From Agelas oroides (lineage: Eukaryota > Porifera > Demospongiae > Agelasida > Agelasidae), in the NCBI GenBank assembly GCA_949130485.1, contig OX422205.1, forward strand, positions 3,640,415 to 3,704,414: DNA of 64,000 bases. Reading direction: 5' to 3'. This document shows positions 41,961 through 53,240 of the stretch, piece after piece. Positions within the stretch are counted from its first letter, which is position 1, and every line of letters starts with the position of its first letter. Made by a program: the position numbers and the translations under genes. Under the pieces are notes generated by a model. That model made no database searches. It worked only from the letters and a program-made list of their open reading frames with translations, and had not been told where the DNA came from.

Positions 41961-44900
41961 ATGGCCGCGCTGTTGGGAAGAATAGACCAGTTCGATCCCG
42001 AGCAGGAAGAATGGCCTCAATACGTGGAGCGGTTAGAACAGTTTTTCGAGGCGAACGACATTACCGGAGAGGATAAAGCAGCGAAGCGGCGTGCTACCTT
42101 TCTTTCAGTCATTTGGCCGACGCCCTACAAGTTGTTGCGAAGCCTCATAGCTCCCACGAAGCCCACCGACAAGACATTCGAAGAGCTAGTTGCCGTACTT
42201 ACCGAACATTACAGTCCACAGCCGTCAGAGGTTATGCAACGGTTCCGCTTCAATTCCCGGTCGAGGAAAGAGGGAGAATCTGTGGCAGCGTACGTCGCAG
42301 AGCTACGTCGTCTTGCTGAATTTTGCAATTTCGGAACCACTTTGGACAAAATGCTCCGGGACCGACTCGTATGGGGCATAAAGGACGACAGCATTCAAAA
42401 GAAGCTGCTTCAGGAGAAAGATCTCACTTTTCAACGAGCCCTGGCTATTGCCCAAGGGTCGGAGGCAGCTGATCGAAATTTGAGAGAAATGAAGGCACCA
42501 AAGCAGGAGTTGGACTCCAATAGTAAGGGAATAACAGTCAAGTCCGAGCCAGTGCATAAGGTGTATGGGAAGAAGCCTAGCACCAGAGACATGGGAGTGA
42601 CGTGTCACCGCTGTGGCACCCCAGGTCACTTGGCAACTGTGTGTAGGTTCCGAGACCAGACCTGTCACAAATGTGGAAAAAGAGGGCACTTAGCGAAAGT
42701 GTGTCGGAGTAAACCTAACCCCAAGCAACCACCTCCAGGAGCCAGACCCAAGAGACCCGTTTCACGGCCAGTTCGGCAAGTTGGAGAGGAGACAGATGCC
42801 GATTCGGACGATTCCTTGCAGCTCATTCAAACCCTTGGTGATGGACGAGAAGGCCGTCAACCACCAATCAAGGTACATGTGGAGGTAGATAACTGTTCTG
42901 TTCCCATGGAGGTAGACACAGGTGCCTCAGTGTCTATCATGGCTGAAGCCACATACCACAAATTATGGCCTAGGAGGGGCCTGAGTACAACCAATATCAG
43001 ATTACAAACCTACTCAAAGGAATCCATTACTGTAGTGGGCAGTACCGATGTGCAGGTGTCCTATGAAGGTCAGACTGCTCAATTACCTTTAGTGGTTGTC
43101 AAGGGAGAAGGGCCCACCCTCCTGGGAAGAAATTGGTTGAGTAAAATACGATTAAATTGGAGCAAAATACACCACACATCCAGTCCTGGTTTGTCTGAAC
43201 TTTTGAGCAAGTACGATGAGATCTTCCAGGAAGGCCTAGGGACCTTGAAAGGCTACGAGGCGAAAATTGAGGTTGACCCTGAGGCTACACCCCGGTTCTG
43301 CAAGGCTCGGACCCTGCCATACTCCATGCGCCACAGGGTGGAAGAGGAGTTAAACCGGTTGGTGACAGAAGGAACTCTAGAACCAGTTGATTATTCCGAC
43401 TGGGCAGCTCCAATAGTAGCGGTGGTAAAGAGCGACCAGAAGAGTGTGCGTGTGTGTGGTGATTTCCGGATGACAGTAAACCCAGTGTCTAAACTGAATC
43501 GTTACCCCATACCCAAGGTGGAGGACTTGTTCGCTACGCTGGAGAGAGGAAAGACATTCACGAAATTGGACTTGAGTCAAGCGTACCAGCAGCTGAAGCT
43601 GGACGCAGAATCGAGGAAGTACGTGGTTATTAATACCCACAAGGGTTTGTTCCGCTACACTCGTCTGCCCTACGGCATCTCTTCAGCGCCTGGCATCTTT
43701 CAGAAAGCCATGGAAAGTCTCCTGCAGGGCATTTCTCATGTCACCGTTTACATTGACGATATTCTGATTACGGGCGAGACAGAATCCGATCATTTGCAGT
43801 CACTAGAGGAAGTGCTGAATCGCCTAGTCAAGGCTGGACTCAGAGTGAAGAAGCACAAGTGCAAGTTCATGGCACCGTCTGTGACGTACCTTGGTTATGT
43901 CATTGATGCAGAGGGACTCCACCCTCTTCCTGACAAGGTTCAAGCTGTGCAGCAGGCTCCTACACCCAGAAGTGTGACGGAGTTAAAATCCTACCTCGGT
44001 TTGCTTACCTATTACGGGAAATTCCTCCCTAACCTGTCAACCCGCCTGGCCCCACTGTACAAGCTACTTGGAAAGAATGTTAAGTGGAAGTGGTCGTTAA
44101 AGCAAGACAAGGCATTTCGTGAGTCGAAGGAACTGCTCACATCTTCACAACTATTGGTTCATTTTGATCCTAAACTTCCACTACTCCTGGCCTGTGATGC
44201 GTCAGCCTATGGCATTGGGGCAGTGCTAGCCCACAAAATGCCAAACGGTTCGGAGAAGCCAATTGGGTATGCCTCCCGTACTTTAAACTCAGCTGAGCGG
44301 AACTACTCGCAGCTAGAGAAAGAAGGCTTATCGTGCGTCTTCGGAGTCAAGCGTTTCTATTCGTACCTGTTTGGACATTCCTTCACATTGATCACCGACC
44401 ACAAGCCATTGTTGGGCCTCCTGAGTGAGCAAAAGCCGACGTCACCTCAAGCGTCTGCTCGAATTCGTCGTTGGTCCTTGTATTTGTCCATGTTTGAGTA
44501 TACCCTGAAGTTTCGAAACACCACTGCTCATGCAAATGCCGATGCATTGAGTCGTCTCCCCTTACCTGAAGTACCCGCAGTCACCCAAACACCACCAGAG
44601 TTAGTGCTCCTCGCTGATCATCTGGCAAATTCCCCTGTGTCCGCACACCAGATCCGTGACTGGACTCGTAGGGATCCGCAGTTGGCACCCATCATTCAGT
44701 TTGTTCAACAGGGATGGCCAAGCTTCTGTGCAGAGCAGGATCAGCTCGCTCCATTTTTCGACAAGAAGACAGAACTCTCAATCCACGAAGGATGTCTATT
44801 GTGGGGATCTCGAGTCGTCGTACCAACCCCATGTCGAGAGGCTGTGCTTCTGGAGCTCCATGAAGGACATCCAGGGTGCACACGAATGAAAGGCCTAGCT

Positions 44901-45731
44901 AGGATGTACGTGTGGTGGCCTGGCATTACGAAGGACATCGAGAACACTGTCCGTCACTGCTCTGAATGTCAACAACATCAGCCAACTCCGCCAGTTGCAC
45001 CACTACATCCCTGGGCATGGCCGACCCGTCCTTGGGCTCGTCTACATCTAGACTATGCCGGCCCAGTGCAAGGAAAAATGATTCTTATCCTAATTGACGC
45101 CCATTCCAAGTGGATCGAGGCTATCTGTACTCCAAGTGCTACCTCAAGTGCAGTGATAGAAGAATTGAGGACACTCTTTGCACAGTTTGGGATTCCTGAG
45201 ACAATTGTCACCGATAACGGTTCTTGCTTTGACAGTGCTGAAATTGAAGCCTTTTTTGAGAACAATGGTATCAAACACATAACATCAGCACCCTACCATC
45301 CGGCCTCTAACGGATTGGCCGAACGTGCTGTTCAGATTGTGAAAAGAGGATTGAAGAAGATCACTCAAGGCAGCATGCGTAGTCGTTTAGCAAAGACACT
45401 TTTCACTTATTGCCTCACCCCTCAGACTACAACTGGTATATCTCCAGGAGAATTGTTGCTCGGAAGACGTCCCAGATCTAGACTGGATCTGCTGAAACCC
45501 CACACGGCTGAAAGGGTTGAAAGGAGTCAGATAAAACAGAAGGAACAGCACGATAGCAAGTCAAGGGAGAGAAAGTTGAATGTTGGAGACAATGTGTTTG
45601 TTAAGAACTACCATCATGGTGACAAATGGTTACCTGGTATGATCCAGAAGAAAACTGGACCTGTTTCATTTGTAGTGAAACTTACTGATGGTAGAGTTCG
45701 TCGTTGTCATCAATTAAGATCAATTGCGTAG
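41961..45731 (+). CDS. Gag-Pol polyprotein of Ty3/gypsy element
   Basis: 1256 codons from ATG 41961, 30 bp after the LTR remnant, to TAG 45731. Order: Gag capsid region (residues 1-210, starting MAALLGRIDQFDP), two CCHC zinc knuckles (about 215-250, CHRCGTPGHLATVC and CHKCGKRGHLAKVC), aspartic protease (VDTGAS, about 318), reverse transcriptase (catalytic YIDD, about 597), RNase H (LACDASAYGIGAVL), and integrase with its HHCC zinc finger (HEGHPG...CSECQ, about 968-1000) and DDE core (VTDNGS, about 1084). One continuous frame means Gag and Pol are fused without a frameshift signal. The frame ends a little early because of a small insertion near 45715. Confidence 0.95.
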   Translation: MAALLGRIDQFDPEQEEWPQYVERLEQFFEANDITGEDKAAKRRATFLSVIWPTPYKLLRSLIAPTKPTDKTFEELVAVLTEHYSPQPSEVMQRFRFNSRSRKEGESVAAYVAELRRLAEFCNFGTTLDKMLRDRLVWGIKDDSIQKKLLQEKDLTFQRALAIAQGSEAADRNLREMKAPKQELDSNSKGITVKSEPVHKVYGKKPSTRDMGVTCHRCGTPGHLATVCRFRDQTCHKCGKRGHLAKVCRSKPNPKQPPPGARPKRPVSRPVRQVGEETDADSDDSLQLIQTLGDGREGRQPPIKVHVEVDNCSVPMEVDTGASVSIMAEATYHKLWPRRGLSTTNIRLQTYSKESITVVGSTDVQVSYEGQTAQLPLVVVKGEGPTLLGRNWLSKIRLNWSKIHHTSSPGLSELLSKYDEIFQEGLGTLKGYEAKIEVDPEATPRFCKARTLPYSMRHRVEEELNRLVTEGTLEPVDYSDWAAPIVAVVKSDQKSVRVCGDFRMTVNPVSKLNRYPIPKVEDLFATLERGKTFTKLDLSQAYQQLKLDAESRKYVVINTHKGLFRYTRLPYGISSAPGIFQKAMESLLQGISHVTVYIDDILITGETESDHLQSLEEVLNRLVKAGLRVKKHKCKFMAPSVTYLGYVIDAEGLHPLPDKVQAVQQAPTPRSVTELKSYLGLLTYYGKFLPNLSTRLAPLYKLLGKNVKWKWSLKQDKAFRESKELLTSSQLLVHFDPKLPLLLACDASAYGIGAVLAHKMPNGSEKPIGYASRTLNSAERNYSQLEKEGLSCVFGVKRFYSYLFGHSFTLITDHKPLLGLLSEQKPTSPQASARIRRWSLYLSMFEYTLKFRNTTAHANADALSRLPLPEVPAVTQTPPELVLLADHLANSPVSAHQIRDWTRRDPQLAPIIQFVQQGWPSFCAEQDQLAPFFDKKTELSIHEGCLLWGSRVVVPTPCREAVLLELHEGHPGCTRMKGLARMYVWWPGITKDIENTVRHCSECQQHQPTPPVAPLHPWAWPTRPWARLHLDYAGPVQGKMILILIDAHSKWIEAICTPSATSSAVIEELRTLFAQFGIPETIVTDNGSCFDSAEIEAFFENNGIKHITSAPYHPASNGLAERAVQIVKRGLKKITQGSMRSRLAKTLFTYCLTPQTTTGISPGELLLGRRPRSRLDLLKPHTAERVERSQIKQKEQHDSKSRERKLNVGDNVFVKNYHHGDKWLPGMIQKKTGPVSFVVKLTDGRVRRCHQLRSIA

Positions 45732-45990
45732 ACGTTCTGTGGAGGTACACCTGGACTCCCCAGTAGACTCAGAAGTATCTGTTTCTCCAGCTGAGGTTTC
45801 ATTGCCTCTTACATTTCCTACTGAACCTTCTATTCGCACTCCCGAGAGTGATGTTGAAGGGCCTAGTGCTATGGACCCTACTTTGGTTACTAAAGATGCT
45901 GTAGTTACAGCTATTCCTTCAAATCTCACAGAGAAAGCATATCCTAAACGTACTCGTACTCCTGTGATTCGGTTTGAACCTACTTGGTAA
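45724..45990 (+). pseudogene. Out-of-frame C-terminal tail of the gypsy Pol
   Basis: An 88-codon frame overlapping the end of gag-pol. It begins RRRSVEVHLDSP and ends with the basic/proline tail YPKRTRTPVIRFEP seen at the ends of gypsy integrases. The last in-frame residues of the main ORF and this tail are separated by what looks like a 4-bp (TTAA) insertion near 45713-45716. The tail was most likely part of the original integrase C-terminus. Confidence 0.7.
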
Positions 45991-46078
45991 CTCATGCAGT
46001 AGCTATAGCTAGTTTCTTTTTGTGCAATTGTGTGCTTTTGTTTTTGAGTTGCTTCCCTTTATTTAAGAGGGGAGGAAG

Positions 46079-46237
46079 TGTAGTATCTTGTGATTATTTC
46101 CTGTTTCCGTTTTGTGGTTAATTAAGTAGTCTATTTATTGTACAGACTTGTTCTAAGAATTCAGTCTGGTTCAGTGTAATGCCGTGTACTATGGCTACAT
46201 ACTATTGCTTGTGAAACTTATGGCTCAAGTCATGACA
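46079..46237 (+). repeat. 3' LTR, 159 bp
   Basis: It begins TGTAGTATCTTG right after the polypurine tract and ends TCATGACA, with the TG...CA termini of LTRs. It is very short for an LTR. Confidence 0.88.
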
Positions 46238-46700
46238 CCGAGCCCTCATAGGAACACGGGATGAAGGAATAATCATGTTCTCAAACTTTCCCACCATCCA
46301 GTTTTGATTGCTTAGCCATCCAAAACTGGAACAGTTGGGAAGGCTTGGGAACAAGGCTCTAGTTAGGACATGGTTGACAGCTAGGTCATTGTTATGTTCC
46401 ATATATATCTCAAACCCATGCATATCTTGTACTGAGGGGTCCCAAGCTTAATTGGTCATGCAGTCATTGAAATAAATCTCCAATATCAAAAACAATTAAT
46501 GATGTCCCCCCTCCCACAGCAATTTTAATTAGCAACGGTCAACTAAGTCTGACCTCATGGAACGTAATATTATAGAATGATTCGTACATGAACACAACAA
46601 TGGATTTGAAATCAGGAGATGGGTAATAATAAAGATGCTAAGTCATAACTGAACTATTTGGAGCTAATGCCAAACTAAATGGATGGGAAAGTTTTTTTTC
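46238..46700. other. Spacer with a degenerate CCCAGGCC-type MITE
   Basis: Bases 46280-46365 contain a diverged arm of the foldback family (CCAGTTTTGATTGCTTAGCC and AAGGCTTGGGAACAAGGCT). Nothing coding was recognised. Confidence 0.5.
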
Positions 46701-46702
46701 TC

Positions 46703-49700
46703 CTAAGTCGATGTTTGGGATTGCCCTAAGTTCCAAGTCACATGAGACTCTCTACCACTTGTATGTGACTGCGGCTTTGAGCTGCTATGCTGCCTTGACC
46801 CACTTTTCTTCTGAGATTTCTTAGAAGATGCGCCCTTGATATGTCTCTGATTAAATCTCTTTTGTGCAGGGTGTGAGCGAAGAATCAGAAAACAGTCAGT
46901 TCCACCTCCACCAAAGTTCTCTTCCTCGCGGAGTTCAAACAGACAGGGTCGATTCTTGAAAAACCGCCTGTTAAGACTTACACCGCACAACTGACAGAGC
47001 CAGACCAGCTTCTTGTTCTGCTTGAGGTGATTCAGGAATGCCATTCTGTTGTTCTCACACAGAATTCGGATGATCTCTTCAACTTTGGCAGCACCGGATA
47101 CATCGAAAGATTTAACAGCCATTTGTGGACAGGTGTCACCGTACTTCAACTGACAATAGTTCAGAACTTTCAACTTTGTCTGAGCATACCCCTTTTCCAT
47201 CCCCAGATGCAATCATGTCAGTTTCCTCCTCCACCTCCTCTTCCTCCTCCACTTCAACTTTCTCCTTCTCCTCCACTTTCTCCTCCTCCTCCTCATGCTG
47301 CTCACAAGACTTCTCCGAAAAGTGATCGTTGGCTGCATCATTCTGGTCAGCAATATCAACAAGTGAAGAATTGTCTTTCCTAGCAGCTGTATTGCCATTC
47401 ACCTGAACTTGGTTGCATTTGCCAGATTGCTCTGAACTTTCCAAGCTTGATGTCACTTCATGATCTGGATCCGAGCATGCATGGGCTGGAACAAAGGGTT
47501 TGGCATAAGGTGAAAGCTTAAATGGTAAGCCATTGGCAGTATGTCTTCTGAAAGATCGTCTCCGTGAGCCATTGGATGTTTGCTTGGTGCAGAAAAGTTG
47601 TGAAATTTCTCCATCTTCTCTGGAAATTGATGGAGACATTGATGGTTTAATCAGAGAACAATGAATGGGGAGGTAGTAGCAGAAGGAATCCAAGGTTGCG
47701 GGTGGAATCATATTGTCTCCGTCATCTTCATCGTCACCACTGTCACTATCACCTTCTGGGCTAATGGCAACAATGGCATTTTCCCAATAATGGGTTTTGG
47801 AGTGTGGGTTTAGGTGATGATGCACAGCACTTGAAGCAGCTATGTCTTCAACTGTGAGAGCCTTTCTTCTCAGCACACAATTCAACAAAGGCAGAATAGT
47901 TGACGCTGCATCCATGGGTATAGTTGCACTGGAGGAACAGAGAGTGGTTGAGATGGCTTCCCTCAAAGCGTTAATGCGAATGATGTCGTCAGCCTCAAGC
48001 GCACTCTCTTCTGTAAGTGGTAGTTGCTGTGAGTTACAGCTGATAGAGGTAATCTTTTTACTGCTAGTATTCACACACAAATGCAGATCTGCATGTAGAG
48101 GTTGGAAGGCTAGGACCATCAAAATGGCAGAAGGGCCCGTTCGTAAACTTGGAAGAACTGTGATGCCTTTTGCAGGGGTTATCTCACCACCTTGTAGTGA
48201 ACAAGCGATACCCAAGAGAATGCAACAATCCTCACCAAAATCAACCATACACCCAGTTTGATTTCTCCAAGAGCTAACATGAACATTCTCCCTTTTTGAG
48301 CTCAATCTATACCAGGAAACGGCATAAGGATTCCTAGGCTTGGTGAATTCAGCACTTATTCCTTTCACTGTCCACACTGGCCTTCGCTCTCCATACTGCC
48401 AGAAAAAGTGTGCTTCTTGAGGAAGACCAGTAAAGACCACAAGATCTTCAGTGAGGCTTGGATCTTGGGCACACTCATGGCAATTTTCTTGCTGCCTGAT
48501 TAACTCTGTTTTGGAGTTCGAAAGAATGGTTGAAGTAGATAAAACCAGTATCGTCTATCACTCGCACATCACAACACACGAGGCACAACAAGATGAGTTA
48601 AGTCCTTAAGGGCATCAACAGCTGAATGCTGCGATCCCTTCATTACTAGGGTGCGGGAAGGATCCAATCCCAAGTGGTTCATTTTTTCCAGGAGTGATGT
48701 GGCACACCTTCTCTCCATGGGGATAAATGAGTTGCACTCACTTGCTCCATAGAGCTATAGCTGGTGACTAAAAGATGCAGCCATCAAGGACTTCAAGATG
48801 TCTTGGTCATCACAGAAGTTGAATTGGAAAGCGTTTCTCTGCTTACCACTGCCTGAACTGTGAGAGAAATACCCTCTTGACTGTCTCAGTGAAGCTAAGC
48901 TTTGTAACTGTTCATGGAATACATAGGCTTCCGGAACATGGGTAATTACCCGAGAAGCAATTTCACTGACAGTAGACTCTAGCTGTATCATTCGTTCACA
49001 GCGCACAGGAGAGTTACTGTCTCACAAGGAAATGCCTTGAACGGGGTTCAGGTTCGTCAATTGAAGCGTTCAGCCACACTATCAACTCCCTGAATAAATT
49101 GCAGACCATGATGGCATCACTGCAGCTTCCTTCATCATAATAAAATCGTGCTTCCATACTTTTGCACAACATTTGGCTAAACTGTTGTTCTTCTTTAACA
49201 ACCACTTCACTTGGAAGGCTAAAGACATCCTGGGAGAGGGACAGAGATGCAGCTATTACAATAGCATCAATTGGGCAGCCAAAGAAGATGCCAAACAAGA
49301 TAAGCTTGCAAAGAACCAGGTCAACAGATAAGGAAAGGCTGAAGTGCCCTAGCAATGTGATTTCAGCTAATTCAGACACTTCTGTGCTATAAGCATTTCT
49401 GGAGGATCAAACTCTGGTAGTACTTGTTGAGAGAATAGGTGCACAGCTATACCCTCAAAGACTCTTCCATGCAGCACGACCTGCTCTCTGAGCACATGAA
49501 GCACGAGAGGACCACTTCTCCACAAGATGTGAAATGTGCCTTTTGCAGTCACACTCCAACTGATGATAGATCCCAAAGTTTATAACGATTCTCCGTTTGG
49601 GGAAGGTAATAGAACTCTCAGCAATATTCGTGGCCAAAATAACATGAATCTTATTACAGTGAGGTGTGTCAAAGGCTTCTTTCTGGTCTTCCAGTGGAAT

Positions 49701-51053
49701 TTGTGAGTTGAGGACAAAGACTGAGAAGTTGTCCTCAATATTTCTGGCACTGAGTTCACTAGTTAGAGAGTCATAATAATGGGTAATTTCGGCAATGCCT
49801 GGCAGGAAGACCAAAATGGACTCACCAAGATCAGCTTGGGAGACGATCACCTCCGTACAGATGTCTTGGGCAAACTGAGTTACTAAAGGGATGGCTGACA
49901 AGGCACTCTTTAACTTCTCTATGGGTCTTGAGTTTACAAGATACTGCAATTTCATTGCTGCTTCATTTTGAGTTGAACTCCAAAAGTCCCTCTTCTTTTC
50001 AGCAAGAGTGTCTGGGTTGTCAATGAAATAAGTCTCAAGTGGATAGCGTTTTGCTCCCACAAAGTAAGGACTGGCCACTTGATCATGGTCAAACACCTCC
50101 TCAAAGTAGCTGACCAAAAGTGACCCTTGCATGGTGGCAGACATGACAATGATTTTCACATGTGGGGCATTAGCTGCCAGTGTTCTCACTACCAACATGA
50201 CAACTCAGCATCAGTTGAACGCTCATGAACTTCGTCCAGGACAATGTGAGTGTACTTCTCGATCATGTTGGAGTTGTGGACAAGTGCCTGTAGAATGCAA
50301 GACAAAATCAACTTTAGCACCCACATACAACATTGGGATCATACCCAACTCAGCTTATTCTACACTAAGAAAAAGCTCACATACCTACCTGAAGCATGTA
50401 TCCAGTGGTACAGTAGGTTAAAGGTGTATCTCGTGATCGGTGTTGTTCTCCCCCGATACAGAACCCATGCAACAGTCTTTCCCACAAGTTCACACCTTCA
50501 TGGCAGCTACTCGACGAGGTTGGGTGACAAGGATTTTGCAAGCAACTGGGGGACTCTTCTCCAGGGCATCATCAAGAATAAACTGAGGGATCTTTGTTGA
50601 TTTTCCGCATCCTGTTTCCCCCTCAATGCACACCATGCGATGGCCACTAATCAACTTAAGAATCTTCTCTTTGTGTTCAAAAATTGGAAGTTCATGGCTG
50701 TCTACTCGATTGAAAGCTGGAGGAGTCAAACAATCTGCAGTGTCAAGATCGTCCGTAAAAGTGTAGCTTTGGTGCACTTCTTCCTCTTCTGTGCTAAATT
50801 GCTGAGTAGCAGAACCAGACTTGACAACATCCTGGATGTGACCAACTTCACCACCCTGACTCTGACTAGACAGATAAATACACTCTTCTGTATCACAACC
50901 TTCTTGAGTGTTGGAGAGTTCACCATAGTCAACAGTAATGATTGAAGAATCTGAATCACAGGCAAGGGGCAGCTCTGGGTCTGAGTGATTAAAAGTCGAA
51001 ACTGTTGCAGGCTGGCTTGTACAACAAAGTGACTCCCTTTTGGAAAACGACAT
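46703..51053 (-). pseudogene. DEAH-box RNA helicase pseudogene (TDRD9/spindle-E-like core)
   Basis: The minus strand carries in order: motif I GETGCGKST within LPIFEHKEKILKLISGH.. (frame 50490-51053), LTYCTTGYMLQ, motif II DEVHERSTDA (about 50215-50245), motif III MSAT, motif IV/V area ILVFLPG and ATNIAESSITFP (49455-50198), motif VI QRAGRA, then a long C-terminal region (47136-49379) with an acidic low-complexity stretch and, in another frame (46703-47212), a late CQLCG. Between the motif blocks the frame shifts repeatedly (I count at least eight indels or stops), yet the GT-AG intron 50288-50388 is intact. That indicates a duplicated, unprocessed copy that has decayed, or an indel-rich assembly. 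Closest family by motif wording is TDRD9/DHX-type; the exact orthologue is unsure. Confidence 0.75.
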
Positions 51054-51164
51054 AGTGAATACATTGCTTGCTCAACACGATCATTGCAGGTCAGCATTTG
51101 AGTACACTTACAACAAATGCTCACTGGACACAGCTGTCATTTCTAAAGCTAGCCAAGCTCTAAC

Positions 51165-51553
51165 CTCTTGAGGTAACGGCTCTTCAGTTCCGAACACTTA
51201 GCTACAAAATCAGCTTGGTCAGACCCTGGTGGACCATCTATGAAAAACACTGGAACAATGCTGATATTTTCCAATGCCTTCACAAAGCTGACAACCCTTG
51301 CTGCATACTGCCGAAGGTCTCCACTGTACAACACACAGTATGGTGGGAGGTCTCCTTGCTTGACCAGTGCATAGTCACCGGTAGAGAGAAGCCAGTGTAC
51401 TACTGAAAAGTAATCACAAAGCAGTTCTCCCTTCTGGCCGGTTCTTCTGTAAATGTCTTGTGACAGGTGTCGAAACCGAACTCTCTCTCGGGTTGCAGGG
51501 CTGCTTGTGATGTAACTAAGGAGACCCTGCACTCCCATCTTGGTGTCAGACAC
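51165..51553 (-). pseudogene. PIN/XPG-N-like exon (asteroid/FAM120-like)
   Basis: It starts MGVQGLLSYI at about 51538 and runs through LLCDYFSVVHWLL, YAARVVSFVKALENI, VPVFFIDGPPGS and ELKSRYLKR to a donor (GAG then GTTAGA). MGVQGL at the start, an early aspartate, and the hydrophobic strand ending in a D (FFIDG) are the layout of XPG-N/PIN nuclease-like domains, such as asteroid and the FAM120 coactivators. A second block in frame 50900-51110 (NDRVEQAMYSLCRFPKGSHF) may be its next exon and overlaps the start of the helicase frame. Whether this is a fused exon of the helicase gene or a neighbour is undecided. The catalytic acid set is not complete in what remains. Confidence 0.55.
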
Positions 51554-52796
51554 TCAGAACTGGAAGTTGTCCCTAGAATAGAACACAGTGCAGCAGTCAA
51601 GCCAGTGTTACAGTTTAACCTAACAATCACCTCTTCATAAGATTATATATAATATGGGTGAATAGTTATATTTCCAGGACATCCCACACTCTACTCGCAG
51701 TATCACACGCCAGCATTGTAATTGTCATCAAATTTGCACTTAGGAAACTCTGCTATACAGTGGTGATTAAGAATGGTGGTTAGACAAACCATCAGGCCTC
51801 CTCTCCCATTTCTGCCTTACTGCAAGCAAAGATGGGATTAGCTAGTGATTTACTGATTCTACTGGTACTTCGAAGGGCAGCACAGAATATGAACCCATCT
51901 CATACAGACATTTGTGCACCTTTTGAGGTGTCAGTTGTGCTGAAACCCATATGGAAAAACCAAACTTGTTACAAACTTGTCACAAGGCTCTCATAACCTA
52001 ACAACCATGTCACAACCTTGTAACAACTATGCTTTTGAAACTGTAACAAGCACAATATTTGGTTGTTAAGCAGGGTGCTTGGTTGTAACAGCCTGGCTAT
52101 ATACATGCTAAGGACAAAACAATCACCCAACAATTTCTGAAACTGGTCATATGGCACTGAGCAAATAAGATGACTACAAAAATCATTTGTGGGCCATCAC
52201 TGATCTTGCATGAAGATATGATAACAGGCACACATGATGACATATGGTGGAGAGCTTTGGGCTGTTCAATGCAAATCACAGTAATTGTGACCTGCTTTTA
52301 TAGCTGAAATTTGCACATTATTTGTTCATGTCAATGAGAAACAACTTGCACTGTGTGGATACTTCAGCTGGACAAAACCCTGTAAGAAAGAGTAGGAACA
52401 ACCTTTTCCAATGGATCTATGAATACCAATTTGGTAAGCAGACGAATGTCTAAGTAAGTCATTTAAGAAAGCACTCAAACAGACGAGAAAGCGGGTAATG
52501 TGTTTAGGGCATTAAATACCTGTACAAACACATGGGCGTTCTTTCATTGTTGAATGCTAAAACACTTAAAATAACGCCCACGCCCGGTTTGGTAAACTTG
52601 TAAGGTGCTCTGTGTTCTTTTATGAGACTATGGTTATCTAGCTTCTAGTACCATATGCAATAAAACATGAAATACAGAATAATAAACTGACTTTTGTTAG
52701 CCGGAAACAAATTTGCTTTGTACTTTGCTAATGTGACACGTATCTGGAGTTGTAGCAGTGCTCGTGACCGATCAATCTCGTAAGCGTGCGGACAAA
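51554..52796. other. Spacer without recognised genes
   Basis: AT-rich. A loose set of TTGTAACAA/AACTTGTNACAA words lies at 51960-52090. No coding region or RNA recognised. Confidence 0.5.
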
Positions 52797-53240
52797 ATGT
52801 CTGTACAAAAGCGTGCAGCTTGCTCTGACGAGGTTCCACCGGCGAAGAAGCGAGGGGTATCGGTGAAAACGGTTCAGAAGTGGATCACAGAGAGATGAGT
52901 ACATCTGCATGGCTTAAGTACGAGAAGGCTGATCGCGACTACGTGGCGACGCTGAAGAAGTGCTCTATGTTCAACAAGAAGCTGCGAGGCATGCGCAACT
53001 ACAACTGCGTTGTAGTTGGTTCGAAGAACCTGCGAGCGTCCAGCTACAAAGATCATGCTGCTACCGACATGCACAAGCGAGCAATTCTTTCGAAGAAGCT
53101 GAGCTCCAGTGATGTCACTGAATACGCGCCAATAGCTACAATCCTGATGGTGACGCTACGCTGAAGGTGAAGCGAAAGTTCGACATTGCTTACCTGATAG
53201 CTAAGCACAACCTAGCTTTCACCAAGATGGGTCCTCTGTT
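52797..53240 (+). pseudogene. BED-type zinc finger / hAT-like protein fragment
   Basis: The first frame gives MSVQKRAACSDEVPPAKKRG then VKTVQKWITE and a stop. The next frame (52880-53164) gives a finger region with KLRGMRNYNCVVVGSKNLRA, SSYKDHAATDMHKRA. It is followed in yet another frame by KVKRKFDIAYLIAKHNLAFT. Order and wording match the N-terminus of ZNF862-like, hAT-derived proteins. At least two frame changes show decay. No terminal repeats were found around it. Confidence 0.6.

Larger units (their letters stand above)
41874..46237 (+). mobile_element. Ty3/gypsy LTR retrotransposon, 5' LTR truncated
   Basis: Internal region with a single gag-pol frame, a purine-rich tract AAGAGGGGAGGAAG at 46065-46078 and a 159-bp 3' LTR. 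The 5' LTR survives only as its last 58 bp or so (41874-41931), which match the 3' LTR end with one mismatch over 57 bp. Directly after it, TTGGCGACGAGGACGGG is the typical start of gypsy internal regions (primer-binding area). No env gene. The loss of the 5' promoter means this copy cannot drive its own full transcript. Confidence 0.93.

Noticed and set aside
42113..45280. Short frames in other phases within the gypsy gag-pol
   Set aside because: Shadows of the 1256-codon frame.
47027..47383. Plus-strand 118-codon frame opposite the acidic stretch
   Set aside because: It is the antisense of a Glu-rich coding tract of the helicase pseudogene.
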